Source: an uncultured Enterorhabdus sp.
Lineage (GTDB): Bacteria > Actinomycetota > Coriobacteriia > Coriobacteriales > Eggerthellaceae
Direction: 5' to 3'
NCBI GenBank assembly: GCA_947645965.1
Contig: CANSES010000005.1
Location: forward strand, 1-57,718
Length of the DNA: 57,718 nucleotides
In this document: one piece after another, positions 25,373 through 34,745 of the stretch
Layout: every line of letters starts with the position of its first letter
How positions within the stretch are numbered: the stretch's first letter is position 1
The notes under the pieces: generated by a model
Database searches by the model: none
Told to the model about the DNA's origin: nothing
What the model saw: the letters and a program-made list of their open reading frames with translations, nothing else
Program-made: the position numbers and the translations under genes

Positions 25373-26920
25373 CTACAGATCCACGACGGCGAGGTTGGCG
25401 GGGCCGCTGACGATGAAGCCGACGTTGCGGACGTAGGCACCGGCGGCCACCTTGCCGTTGTTCGCGTCGCTGGCCACGGTCAGCTCATTGGCGTCGACGG
25501 ACGCCTGGCAGTTCCAGCTGTCCTCCAGCGTCAGATCGGCGCTGAAGGGAATGGTGACCGACCAGGCCTCGGTGCCGGCGCCGTAGTTGTTGCCCGTCAT
25601 CTCGTACTTGAAGAAGGTGCGGCCGTCTTGCTCCCAGGTGTCGGTCACGTTCAGCTGCCACTGGATGGTGTCCTCGGCGAAGGCCATCATGGCCGAGTCC
25701 TTGGTGTTGGGCTTCTTGTCGGCGCGGGCCAGCTGCACTTCCTTGCGATCGAAGCCGGGGCCGCGCAGGGTGTCCACGAGCCACAGGCCCTCTTCGCTCA
25801 GATCGTCCAGCGAAAACTCGCTCGTCTTCGCCACGTCGGACTTGAACAGGGCTGACTTCTCGCTCTTGTTGGACAGGTTCCAGCAGATGTAGCTGACGTT
25901 CAGCTCGTCCATGAGGCGCACCCAGGCGTCGGCCGAATCGTAGTCGATGGCGCCGTCGCCGGAGGCCTCGCAGATACCGAACTCGGACACGAACACCGGC
26001 AGACCCCCCTCCACGGCCGTGCGCAGGCGGTTGCGCAGGTCGTCCTGGTGGGTGGCGGCGTAGAAGTGCATGGCGTACATGACGTTGGGATCGGCCAGGG
26101 GGTCGGCCGCGGCGGCCTCCACGTCCTGGGACCAGGTGGGCGTGCCCACGATGATGATGGCATCGGGATCGTTGGCGCGGATGATCGGGATGATAGCTTC
26201 GGCGTAGGACTTGATGTCGGCCCAGGTGGTGGCACCGTTGGGCTCGTTGCAGATCTCATAGATCACGTTGTTGTAGCCGGCCAGGTCACGCGACATAATG
26301 GCGAAGAAGTCGGAGGCCACCCATTCGTTGGTCCAGGGATTGGCGTCGGATAGCGTGTGCCAGTCCACCACCACGTACATGTCGGCGGCCGTGGCGTACT
26401 CCACGCCGCGCATCACCAGATCGCGCAGCTTGCTGCGTTCACCATCGGTGGCGTAGCCGCCCGATTCAGCCGAGTACAGAGCCAGGCGCACCACGTTGGC
26501 GCCCCAATCTTCGCGCAGTTCGGTGAACAGCGGCTGGTTCACGTACTGGGGAAACCATGCCAAGCCGTGGGTGGATACGCCGCGCAGCTGCACGGGGTTG
26601 CCCGCGGCATCCACCAGCTGGGAACCCTGCACCGCGAGCGCGCCGTTGACCGAGGGTGTGGCCAGGGGCCGGGCGGGCTCTTCGGCCAGCTCCTCGGCCT
26701 CGGGCTCGGGGGTCGTCGCGGGCTTCTCGGCCTCGGGCTTGGGCTGCTGGGGACGGGTGGGCTCGGCTTCTACGGCCATGCCGGCACCGTAGTCGGGCGC
26801 CTCGGACTGACTCGTCGCCACAATGGCGAGACCCACACCGGCCGCCACGAGGGCCGCCAGGGCCACACCTGCGATCACCAAGCGCTTCGTGCGCCTCTTC
26901 TTCCCCACCTGCGCGGCCAT
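25373..26920 (-). CDS. Secreted or membrane-anchored GH5-family glycoside hydrolase with C-terminal CBM-like domain
   Basis: A 515-residue protein. A basic N-terminus and a hydrophobic helix (about residues 12-32) are followed by a Pro/Glu-rich linker. A GH5 catalytic domain then has the acid/base Glu near residue 225 (YEICNEPNG) and the nucleophile Glu near 312 (VFVSEFGIC), with WH in VVVDWHTL. The last 110 residues resemble a beta-sandwich carbohydrate-binding module (WQLNVTDTWEQDG, W and N pattern). Likely an endo-acting beta-glucanase facing outwards. A GTG two codons upstream (26926) is also possible. Confidence 0.85.
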   Translation of the reverse strand: MAAQVGKKRRTKRLVIAGVALAALVAAGVGLAIVATSQSEAPDYGAGMAVEAEPTRPQQPKPEAEKPATTPEPEAEELAEEPARPLATPSVNGALAVQGSQLVDAAGNPVQLRGVSTHGLAWFPQYVNQPLFTELREDWGANVVRLALYSAESGGYATDGERSKLRDLVMRGVEYATAADMYVVVDWHTLSDANPWTNEWVASDFFAIMSRDLAGYNNVIYEICNEPNGATTWADIKSYAEAIIPIIRANDPDAIIIVGTPTWSQDVEAAAADPLADPNVMYAMHFYAATHQDDLRNRLRTAVEGGLPVFVSEFGICEASGDGAIDYDSADAWVRLMDELNVSYICWNLSNKSEKSALFKSDVAKTSEFSLDDLSEEGLWLVDTLRGPGFDRKEVQLARADKKPNTKDSAMMAFAEDTIQWQLNVTDTWEQDGRTFFKYEMTGNNYGAGTEAWSVTIPFSADLTLEDSWNCQASVDANELTVASDANNGKVAAGAYVRNVGFIVSGPANLAVVDL

Positions 26921-27002
26921 AGGCACCGCCCTTCTCTATAGGGACCGAACCGTTGCGAAGGCGGTCCCGTGATCCGAAGCGCCGCGGGCGCTTCGGCTGC
27001 GT

Positions 27003-28088
27003 TTAGTTGAGCCTGACATTGTATACCATGGCGTCGCTGGCGAGAAGCGCGGCGCCCAAGCTGAGAAACTCCTGCTGGCTGAGGGTTTCGCCGCGCCTCT
27101 TCGGGTCGATGGCCGCCGCCTCGAAGAGCGCCGGCAGCTGGGTTGCCGCAACGGCGCCGTCGACGGTGGCGGAGGCGGAGGCGGCTGGCGTTGCTGGGGC
27201 GGCCGATGAGGCAGCCTCGGAATCGCTCGCGGAAGCGGAGGCCGTAACGCCCTCGGCCGGCAGGGACAGCCCAATGGCACCGCGGCCAGCGAAGAACGTC
27301 TTGCAGGAGTTCGCCAAGGTCTTGCGGCGATTGGCGAAGGCGGCATCGGCCATGAGGCCGGCGGCGGCGATGACCGCCGGGGACGCCGGGCTGCCATCGG
27401 CCATCAGCGGCACACGGCGGTTCAGGCGGATGACCGCAGAATCCACGCGCGGCGGCGGGAAGAAGTTGCCCGGCCCCACGGTGAAGCGCCCGGCGGGCTC
27501 GGCGTACAGACCGAGCTTCACCGTGTAGGCGCCGTAGTTCTTCGTGCCGCGCTCGGCGGCCATGCGGTCGGCCACTTCCTTCTGCACCATAACGGTGGCG
27601 GAATCCACGAAGGGGAACTGCTGGAAATAGTCGAGCACCACCGTGGCGGCCACGGCGTAGGGCAGGTTCGACACGAGCTTATTCGGCCAGGGCGCGACCA
27701 GGTCGGCGGCGGTCAGGTCGAGGGCGTCCTTCTCAATGAGGGTGAAGCGATCGCGCCAAGGGTACAGGGTGTCGGCCAACACCGCGGGCAGGTCGGGATC
27801 GCGTTCGACGGCCACAACGTTGGCGGCGTGCTTCAGAAGCGCGATGGTGAGGGTGCCGATGCCGGGACCCACCTCCAGGATGCGGTCGGCCTCGCCTACC
27901 TCGGCCAGAGCGACGATCTTCTTCAGCACGTCGTCGTTCACGAGGAAGTTCTGGCCCAGGGTGTATTTGGTGCCGATGCCGTGGGCCTCCAGCACGAGCC
28001 GCGTGGCGCTGGGAGTGGAAAGGGGCGAGAGGCGACCGTCGTCGCCAGCACGGCCCTCGGGGCCAAAGCCGCTAGCGGTGGCCGCCAC
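27003..28088 (-). CDS. rsmA: 16S rRNA dimethyladenosine transferase
   Basis: RsmA/KsgA dimethylates two adenosines in the 3' helix of 16S rRNA. Motifs are GQNFLVNDDVLKKIV, the SAM-binding LEVGPGIGTLT and the catalytic SNLPYAVA, followed by FFPPPRVDSAVI. Within the C-terminal domain there is an insertion of about 45 residues rich in Ala and Ser that is absent from typical RsmA. The start is uncertain: a GTG at 28088 overlapping the flavodoxin gene by 17 bases is proposed, because the upstream open frame does not match the family and is a shadow of that gene. Confidence 0.9.
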   Translation of the reverse strand: MAATASGFGPEGRAGDDGRLSPLSTPSATRLVLEAHGIGTKYTLGQNFLVNDDVLKKIVALAEVGEADRILEVGPGIGTLTIALLKHAANVVAVERDPDLPAVLADTLYPWRDRFTLIEKDALDLTAADLVAPWPNKLVSNLPYAVAATVVLDYFQQFPFVDSATVMVQKEVADRMAAERGTKNYGAYTVKLGLYAEPAGRFTVGPGNFFPPPRVDSAVIRLNRRVPLMADGSPASPAVIAAAGLMADAAFANRRKTLANSCKTFFAGRGAIGLSLPAEGVTASASASDSEAASSAAPATPAASASATVDGAVAATQLPALFEAAAIDPKRRGETLSQQEFLSLGAALLASDAMVYNVRLN

Positions 28089-29106
28089 GGCCGTTGCCCT
28101 TCTTCTTGGTGTTCTTCTTGCCGTAGGCGGGGCCGCCCTTGCCTCCCGATTTGCGGTTGTTGCGGGAGCCGGGCTTGCGGCCCTGGCCCTGACCGGCACC
28201 GTCGCCGTCGCCCGAGGGGGCGTCCTTCGGGGAGGAGGACTGGCTGACCGAGAGCTTAGCGCGGGATTTGGGGCGGTCGGAAGCGGGGGCGTCATTCCAA
28301 TCGTCGGCGTCATCCCAGGCGTCGGCGTTGTCGCGGGCGGGCTGAAGCCCGCCCCTACGGGGAGCGTCATCCCCATCGCCGGCATCGCCCCAGTCGTCGC
28401 CGTCATCCCAATCGCCGGCGTCGCTCCAGTTGTCCCCGTCGTCGGCGGCATCTCCCTCGGCATCATCCCAACCCAGGGCACCGAAGCCGCCTATGGGGGG
28501 CAGGGGGTATTCCTCGGCTTCGGCGGTGATCTCACCATTGGCGCGGATCTTCCCCACCCAGTCGAGCACCAGCTCCACCGAGAAGCCCGCGACCGACAGG
28601 GCCGAGCGCAGGGTGCCGATGAGCGGCTCGAAACCGTGGGGGTCGCCGCCCGCGCCCACCACGTGGATGACCGCGGGGCGCTTCGGGCTCGTGCGCAGGT
28701 CGGTGTAGTAGTAGGGCTGCAAGCGATCGAGCAGGGCCTTCATCTGGGCCGGCACGCTGGCAAAGTACACCGGGCACACCACGATCAGCTCGTCGGCCGT
28801 ATCCAGGTGCTTGCGCACCTCGTTCATGTCGTCGTCGATGACGCAGGGATGGAACAGCGCTCCAGATTCCACCACGGTCTCGCAGGGCAGCAGCGGATCG
28901 CCCTCCTGGAACACGTGGATGGGCTCGTCGGCCTCCTCGCGGCACTGGTCGCAGCCGGTGCAGGGCTGGATGGGCGTGCTCGCCACCGACACGATGGACA
29001 CGCCGTCGTCGGGGCATTCCTCGATGCAGGCGTTGAACAGCTCGTCGGCCAGAGCGGCGCTGCGACCATCGGCGCGGCACGAGCCGTGTAGGATGACTCT
29101 ATGCAT
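28072..29106 (-). CDS. Flavodoxin-like FMN reductase with long acidic and basic tail
   Basis: A 344-residue protein. Residues 1-190 match the NADPH-dependent FMN reductase/flavodoxin fold (HRVILHGSCRADGRSAALADE, CTGCDQCREE, VVCPVYFASVPAQMKALLDR). The Cys pair suggests a redox or iron-sulfur site. The remaining 150 residues are low complexity: repeated W and D residues (WSDAGDWDDGDDWGDAG), then a Lys/Gly/Arg-rich end. A REP-like palindrome at 28334-28359 lies inside this tail. The ATG at 29106 overlaps the tatD stop by 8 bases. Confidence 0.8.
   Translation of the reverse strand: MHRVILHGSCRADGRSAALADELFNACIEECPDDGVSIVSVASTPIQPCTGCDQCREEADEPIHVFQEGDPLLPCETVVESGALFHPCVIDDDMNEVRKHLDTADELIVVCPVYFASVPAQMKALLDRLQPYYYTDLRTSPKRPAVIHVVGAGGDPHGFEPLIGTLRSALSVAGFSVELVLDWVGKIRANGEITAEAEEYPLPPIGGFGALGWDDAEGDAADDGDNWSDAGDWDDGDDWGDAGDGDDAPRRGGLQPARDNADAWDDADDWNDAPASDRPKSRAKLSVSQSSSPKDAPSGDGDGAGQGQGRKPGSRNNRKSGGKGGPAYGKKNTKKKGNGRGGHR
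28334..28359 (+). repeat. REP-like palindrome, copy 6, inside a coding sequence
   Basis: CGGGCGGGCTGAAGCCCG followed by CCCCTACG, identical to the intergenic copies, but read as RRGGLQPAR in the disordered tail of the flavodoxin-like protein. Confidence 0.88.
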
Positions 29107-30100
29107 GGGCCCTCTCTTCTGATTCGGAGGCGGCGGACAGCTGCCAGGCCGTGGGCTCGCGGTTGAGCAGACCCGTGGCATTGGCGTACAGCTGGGCCAG
29201 CAGCGCGCGGCGCTCGTCGGCCGTGGCGGCGCCCAGCACCTCGCAGAGCACGTCAGCCGTCCAGATCACGTGGGCCGGCCCGCACAGGGCGCCGCGCAGA
29301 GGCTCGGGCGTCATGTAGGGCGCGTCGGTTTCCGTGAGCAGGCGATCGACCGGCACCACGCGCGCCGCTTCGCGCACCTCGTCGGCCTTCTTAAAGGTGA
29401 GCGGACCGCCGAAGGCGATGTAGCAGCCGGCCTCCACCCAGCGGACCACCTCGACCGCGTCCAGGTTGAAGCAGTGCAGCAAGGTGCCCGCCTCGGGGAA
29501 GCCCTCCTCGGACAGAATAGCGAACCCGTCGTCGTGGGCCTCGCGCATGTGCAGACAGACCGGCAGCCCCGCGGCCTTCGCCAGGCGCAGCTGGGTGCGG
29601 AACACCTCGCGCTGCACCTCGCGCGGCGACAGGTCGTAATGGTAGTCGAGCCCGATCTCGCCCACAGCGCTGACGCGGCGGTCGGCCAGGCGCGCCACCA
29701 GGGCAGCTTCCAGCTCGGGCGTAAAGGCGCTCGCGTTGTGCGGGTGCACGCCCGTGGCGATGCGCACCCGGGGCAGGGCCACCACGCAGCCGTGCACGTC
29801 CTCGCCCGGCTCGCTCGTGATGCGGCGCAGATCGCCGGCCGCCTCCATCAGCCAGCCCGGCAGGGCGTCGAAGGTGGCAAAGCCGTCGTCGGTGGGATCC
29901 ACGATGGTCTCCACGAAGCCCACGTTGTGCGCGCCGGCTCGGGCCAGGGACAGGGCCGGATCGCGCATCATCTGGAGATGGGCGTGGGTATCGGCCACGG
30001 GCCCCTCCATCACCGGCGCCTCCACGGCGCGCCACTTCCCGTGCTTCCGCTTCTGGTAAAACGTCGCGTCCTCGAATAAGGGCTCTTCTTCACTCATCAT
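29099..30100 (-). CDS. TatD-family metal-dependent hydrolase
   Basis: A 333-residue amidohydrolase-fold protein with VADTHAHLQM near residue 37, GEIGLDYHYD, VCLHMREAHDD and TDAPYMTPEPLRG near the end, the metal ligands expected for TatD nucleases. The first 30 residues are an extension. It sits between metG and the flavodoxin-like gene, in the metG-tatD-rsmA order common in Gram-positive bacteria. The start may be 30100 or 30097. Confidence 0.9.
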   Translation of the reverse strand: MMSEEEPLFEDATFYQKRKHGKWRAVEAPVMEGPVADTHAHLQMMRDPALSLARAGAHNVGFVETIVDPTDDGFATFDALPGWLMEAAGDLRRITSEPGEDVHGCVVALPRVRIATGVHPHNASAFTPELEAALVARLADRRVSAVGEIGLDYHYDLSPREVQREVFRTQLRLAKAAGLPVCLHMREAHDDGFAILSEEGFPEAGTLLHCFNLDAVEVVRWVEAGCYIAFGGPLTFKKADEVREAARVVPVDRLLTETDAPYMTPEPLRGALCGPAHVIWTADVLCEVLGAATADERRALLAQLYANATGLLNREPTAWQLSAASESEERAHA

Positions 30101-30139
30101 GTTTCCTCTAGCTGACTTCGGCGAATAGGTGCTGCAATC

Positions 30140-31717
30140 CTACAGTTCGGGAAGGTTGTCCACGTCCAGGCGCGGGAACAGCGGCTCGCCCACTTCCACT
30201 GCATTGCCAGCGGGCAGAAGGCCCCAGGCCGTCTCGTCCTGAATGTCGGTAACGGCCAGGATGTCCCCCAAGCCCAGGCGACGGAACACCTCGGCCGAGG
30301 TGTTGGGCATGAACGGCGCCATGTACAGCGCGATGATGCGGATGGCCTCCAGGCAGTTGTACAGCACCCCGGCCAGCTCGTCGGCCTTCGCGGGATCCTT
30401 GGCCAAGGCCCACGGGGCGCTCTCCTCCACATAGAGGTTCACGCGGCTCGCGAGCTTCTGCACAGCCGCGGCCGCCCCGGTGAAGTCAACCTCGGCCATG
30501 GCAGCGTCGTAGTCCGCGTACAGCGTATCCGCGATCTCGCGCAGGGGGTTCTCGGCGGCCGCTGCCGGTGCCTCCGGCACGCGGCCCTCGAAGTACTTCG
30601 TGGTCATGTTGGTCACGCGGGAAACCAGGTTGCCCCAGGTGTTGGCCAGATCAGCATTGTACACCTGCACCATGCGCTCCATGGAGATGGAGCCGTCGTG
30701 GCCGAACTGCACATCGCTCATGAAGTAGTAGCGGTAGGCGTCCACGCCGAAGACCTTCACCAGGTCGGCGGGCATAAGGCCGTTGCCCTTGGACTTCGAC
30801 ATCTTCTCGCCCTTGGTGAGCAAAAAGCCGTGGCCGAACACCGTGTGAGTGATGGGCATGCCGGCGGCCATGAGCATCGCGGGCCAGATCACGCAGTGGA
30901 AGCGGGTGATGTCCTTGCCCACGAAGTGGTACTGGATGGGCCAGCGGCGGTCGAACTCGCCAGCGCGCTCCGGATCGTCGTAGCCGTTGCCGGTGAGATA
31001 CGCGATGAGCGCATCGGCCCACACGTAGAACACGTGGCCCTCGTCGAAGGGCACGGGAATGCCCCAGTCGAAGCTGGAACGGGAAATGGACAGGTCGTTC
31101 AGGCCGCCCTTCACGAAGGAGACGATCTCGTTTTTGCGCGTGACGGGGCGGATGAAGTCGGGGTGCTCGTCGTAGAAGGCCAGCAGCTTATCCTGGAACT
31201 CGGACAGCTTGAAGAACCAGTTCTCCTCGCCGGAAGCCTCGTAGCGCACGGGGCGCTTGCAGTCGGGGCAGACGAACTCGCCCTCGTCGTTCTTCTCCAG
31301 GTCACTCTCGGCGTAGTAGGTCTCTTCGTGGACGCAGTACCAGCCCTCGTAGGCGCTCTTGTACAGCCAGCCGGCGTCGTGCAGGGCGCACCAGAACTTC
31401 TGCACCGCGCGGGTCTGGCGATCCTCGGTGGTGCGCACGAAGTCGGTGTAGTCGATGTTCAGCGTCTTCCACGCGTCGGTGAAGGCCGGGGCCAGAGAAT
31501 CGCACCAGGCCTGGGGGGTCATACCGTTCTTCTCGGCGGTCTCGGCGATCTTCTGGCCGTGCTCGTCGGTGCCGGTGACAAACGACACATCGTAGCCGTT
31601 CATGCGCTGGTAGCGCGCGATGGTGTCGGCCGCCACGGTGGTGTAGGCGGTGCCCAGGTGGGGCGCGGCGTTGATGTAGTAGATGGGCGTGGTGACGCCG
31701 AAGGTTCCCTTAGCCAT
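30140..31717 (-). CDS. metG: Methionyl-tRNA synthetase
   Basis: A 525-residue class I synthetase that charges tRNA-Met. The HIGH-type motif is PHLGTAYT near residue 20 and the KMSKS motif (GEKMSKSKGN) is near residue 304. A single CPDC pair marks a short zinc-knuckle connective region. There is no C-terminal tRNA-binding (OB-fold) domain, so it is the short MetG form. tatD follows 39 bp after its stop. Confidence 0.96.
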   Translation of the reverse strand: MAKGTFGVTTPIYYINAAPHLGTAYTTVAADTIARYQRMNGYDVSFVTGTDEHGQKIAETAEKNGMTPQAWCDSLAPAFTDAWKTLNIDYTDFVRTTEDRQTRAVQKFWCALHDAGWLYKSAYEGWYCVHEETYYAESDLEKNDEGEFVCPDCKRPVRYEASGEENWFFKLSEFQDKLLAFYDEHPDFIRPVTRKNEIVSFVKGGLNDLSISRSSFDWGIPVPFDEGHVFYVWADALIAYLTGNGYDDPERAGEFDRRWPIQYHFVGKDITRFHCVIWPAMLMAAGMPITHTVFGHGFLLTKGEKMSKSKGNGLMPADLVKVFGVDAYRYYFMSDVQFGHDGSISMERMVQVYNADLANTWGNLVSRVTNMTTKYFEGRVPEAPAAAAENPLREIADTLYADYDAAMAEVDFTGAAAAVQKLASRVNLYVEESAPWALAKDPAKADELAGVLYNCLEAIRIIALYMAPFMPNTSAEVFRRLGLGDILAVTDIQDETAWGLLPAGNAVEVGEPLFPRLDVDNLPEL

Positions 31718-31815
31718 GCAGAATCGGTGCTCCTATCCGGAAGACGGGCGGCCAATGACGCCGCCGCTTCCCTCGAATATACGTGCTGGTTATCTTAACA
31801 CTGGGAAGGGACACG

Positions 31816-34521
31816 CTACCCGAGGATTCCGCGCAGGGTGGCGGCCAGATCCTTAACGCTGATGGGCTTGGAAAGGTGGTCGTCGGCCCCGGCGCGCTTG
31901 GATTCCAGCACGTCCTCGGCAAAGGCGTTGGCAGACAGCACCACGATGGGCAGTGCTCGCAGGTCGGCGCGCTCGCTCGCACGGATGCGGCGGGTGGCCT
32001 CCAGGCCGTTCATCACCGGCATCTGGATGTCCATGAGCACCACGGCGAAGTGGTCGGGCTCGGCGGCCTGCAGCATGGTCAGAGCCTCCTGACCGTCGAA
32101 GGCGCACTCCACGGCCATGCCGAGGGATTCCAGCAGGGCCGCGGCAATCTCGCTGTTCAGCTCGTTGTCTTCCACCAGTAGGGCGCGGGCCCCAGGCAGC
32201 GGGTCGGCGACGGGAACGGCCGGAGCGGTTTCGGAGGCCGGAACATCGACGGCAAGCGCGGCGCCGTCGGCAGGGGCGCCCCCATCGGCGGAAGTCTCCG
32301 CAGCGACGGCTGTGGCCGTGACCCGCGCTGCCGACGGGCTCGCCTCGGCGGCGCCTTCCGCGTCCGCGCGCTCCACATGGGTCACCTCCCCCTTCCGCGC
32401 CGAGACCGCGTGGCGCAGATTCAGGTGCACGGTGAAGGTGGTGCCGCACCCCGGCTCGCTTTCCACGTCGATGGTGCCGCTCATGAGTGACACGACGCTC
32501 TGCACGATGGACAGGCCCAGGCCAGTGCCCTCCACGTGCTCGGTGCGCGAGTCGTGCTCGCGGGTGAAGGGCTCGAAAACGTGCTCGACGAAGGCCGGAT
32601 CCATGCCGCAGCCGGTGTCGGAGAAGATGAACTCGTAATCGCTGCAGCCCTCGATGCGCACGGGATGCTCGATGAGGCGCAGGGTGATGGAACCCCCGGC
32701 GGGCGTGAACTTCACGGCGTTGCCCAGCATGTTCGTGAAGATCTGCTGAAGGCGCAGGGCATCGGACTGCACAATGGGATGGGTCAGGTGCTGCACGTTC
32801 GCCGAGAAGCGGATACCGGCCACTTCGCAGCGCTGGGCGAACATGGTCTCCATCTCGTTTACCAGGGCGCGCAGATCCACCATGCCCATGTTCAGCACCA
32901 AGCGGCCGTTCTCGATCATGGACAGGTCGAGCACCTCGTTGATCAGCCCTAGCAGATGATTGCTCGACAGGGTGATCTTCGCCAGGCAATCGTCCACACG
33001 CTCCCAGTCGCCCTCGTTCATACGGGCCAGCTCGGTCATGCCGATGATGGCGTTCATGGGGGTGCGGATGTCATGGCTCATGCGCGAGAGGAAGTCGCTC
33101 TTGGCATTGTTGGCGGCGATGGCGGCACGGTAGGAATCCTCCATGGCCTGCTGTAACTGCTTCTCGCGCGTCTTCATCACCGTGACGTCCTGAGTGGTGT
33201 ACACCACGCGCGCCGGCGTGCCGTCGTCGTTGCGCTCCACGCAGATGAGGTTGATGTCCTCCCATTTCAGGGTTCCACAGCGGTTGAGGCGATACTCGAA
33301 GCCGAGATTGTCCACGCCGGGCACCATGGCGGCGATGACGGCCTCGCGGTTGAACTGCTCGGCCACTTCGCGCTTGGCCTCATCGCCCACCACAAGCCGC
33401 GTCAGGCGCGCCACCATCTCGCCGTAGCTGCCCTCCAATTCGTAGGGGTCATCCGGCGTCACCGGACCGCTCATGTAGCGGAAATGATCCTGGTTGAAAT
33501 CGATGAGCACAAGCCGCTCGGTCAGCTTGCCCACGCCGGTCTGCACGTCGATGCGATCCTTCATGGACAGGGCCAGACGGCGATGGCGGCGGTTGTTGAA
33601 GGCGATAATGCCCACGATAACCACGACGAAGACGAGCACGATGATGAACAGCGCGCTCCAGCCACCCTCGTTGGCGGCGTTGATCATCTGCTCGGTGGCC
33701 GCAGCGGGGAAGGTCTCCAGCACCATCCAGTCCAGGCCGGGCACGCTCTTCAGACAGGCCGAGCCCACGCCGGCGGCAGTGTCGTAGGTGAAGGTAAGCC
33801 CCTCGCGGGTTTCGAAGGCCCGCTCCAGCTGACGGGCACCCGAATTGCCCGCAGTCTGGGCGGCGGCCTCCTCGAGCAGGTTCTTGCCCGTGAACTGGCC
33901 GTTGGAAGCGGCGATCACCTCGCCGTCGTACAGGCAGAGCAGCACGTGGGACTCGTAGCCGAAGAAGCTGTTCTGCAAAAGCCCCGTGAGGCGTTCCTCG
34001 TCGTAGTGGGCCAACAGCAAGCCGATGATGGGCCCGTCGGCGCCGTCGCGCACCGGCGCGTAGAAGTACACCAGGTTCTCGTGGGTGAGTCGGGTGTTGA
34101 GCACGCACTCGATGCCCGATTGGCCGGCCATGGCCTTCTGATAGTAGGCGCGATCGCTCACGTCCACCGAATCGCGGCCGGGAGAATGCTGCATGCCCTC
34201 AGCATCCACGAAGTCGATGGTGTCGAAGGGGGCGATCTCGCCGACGCTGAGCAGCCACTCCTCGCTGGTGGCTGCGGCAGCCGCATCCGATGAAGAGGAG
34301 GCCAGCGCGGCGATGGTCTCGATATCGCGCTGGGTGTTGCCCATGAACGTGGACACCAGCTTGGCCGTTTGGTCCGTGGCGTCGGACACGTACTGGCTCG
34401 ACTGGGACACGATGCGGTTGGAGGTCTGCTGCATGAACATGGAGAACGTGATGATCACGGCCACGAACACGACGACGAAGGCCACCACCGATAGCCAGTA
34501 CTTCCTGCCCTCGTCTTCCAT
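31816..34521 (-). CDS. Hybrid sensor histidine kinase with dCACHE-like sensor and receiver domain
   Basis: A 901-residue membrane protein. A transmembrane helix at about 9-29 and a second near 300-320 frame a large extracytoplasmic domain with dCACHE features (ATSEEWLLSVG, DRAYYQKAMAGQSG, FYAPVRDGADGP). A PAS-like segment, HisKA with His near residue 482 (SHDIRTPMNAIIG), HATPase (DTGCGMD, GTGLGLS), an Ala-rich linker and a receiver with Asp near 830 (VVLMDIQMPVMNG) follow. The ligand is unknown. The ATG at 34521 has GGGGGTG upstream. It is divergent from the sortase-like gene. Confidence 0.9.
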   Translation of the reverse strand: MEDEGRKYWLSVVAFVVVFVAVIITFSMFMQQTSNRIVSQSSQYVSDATDQTAKLVSTFMGNTQRDIETIAALASSSSDAAAAATSEEWLLSVGEIAPFDTIDFVDAEGMQHSPGRDSVDVSDRAYYQKAMAGQSGIECVLNTRLTHENLVYFYAPVRDGADGPIIGLLLAHYDEERLTGLLQNSFFGYESHVLLCLYDGEVIAASNGQFTGKNLLEEAAAQTAGNSGARQLERAFETREGLTFTYDTAAGVGSACLKSVPGLDWMVLETFPAAATEQMINAANEGGWSALFIIVLVFVVVIVGIIAFNNRRHRRLALSMKDRIDVQTGVGKLTERLVLIDFNQDHFRYMSGPVTPDDPYELEGSYGEMVARLTRLVVGDEAKREVAEQFNREAVIAAMVPGVDNLGFEYRLNRCGTLKWEDINLICVERNDDGTPARVVYTTQDVTVMKTREKQLQQAMEDSYRAAIAANNAKSDFLSRMSHDIRTPMNAIIGMTELARMNEGDWERVDDCLAKITLSSNHLLGLINEVLDLSMIENGRLVLNMGMVDLRALVNEMETMFAQRCEVAGIRFSANVQHLTHPIVQSDALRLQQIFTNMLGNAVKFTPAGGSITLRLIEHPVRIEGCSDYEFIFSDTGCGMDPAFVEHVFEPFTREHDSRTEHVEGTGLGLSIVQSVVSLMSGTIDVESEPGCGTTFTVHLNLRHAVSARKGEVTHVERADAEGAAEASPSAARVTATAVAAETSADGGAPADGAALAVDVPASETAPAVPVADPLPGARALLVEDNELNSEIAAALLESLGMAVECAFDGQEALTMLQAAEPDHFAVVLMDIQMPVMNGLEATRRIRASERADLRALPIVVLSANAFAEDVLESKRAGADDHLSKPISVKDLAATLRGILG

Positions 34522-34657
34522 ACGCACCCCCTCGGGCCGCCTGTCTCCATCGTTTCTATGATACGGGATGAAAGCCTTCCCCGCCGTTACAAGTTGGAAC
34601 CCACACCGACTTTGCGCAGGCTCCAAGGAAAGCTCTGGCACTTTTGCGGCAGTCGGA

Positions 34658-34745
34658 CGAATCTTCTACGAATCTTATGCGAATATGATGCGATATTATC
34701 ACGACTTCATGGCGAAATAAAATCGAATTCAGTGCGAATGATGGT
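34658..34745. repeat. Eight consecutive 11-bp repeats starting CGA
   Basis: Starting at 34658 the sequence reads as eight contiguous 11-bp units, each beginning CGA (mostly CGAA): CGAATCTTCTA, CGAATCTTATG, CGAATATGATG, CGATATTATCA, CGACTTCATGG, CGAAATAAAAT, CGAATTCAGTG, CGAATGATGGT. The array ends on the -35 box of the plus-strand promoter. The 11-bp period places every unit on nearly the same face of the helix. Confidence 0.85.

Noticed and set aside
28089..28481. N-terminal extension of the rsmA frame
   Set aside because: It is the second-frame translation of the flavodoxin-like gene (Pro/Thr/Arg-rich) and does not match RsmA.
34658..34745. Considered as a CRISPR array
   Set aside because: The units are contiguous 11-mers without spacers, and no cas genes are present.
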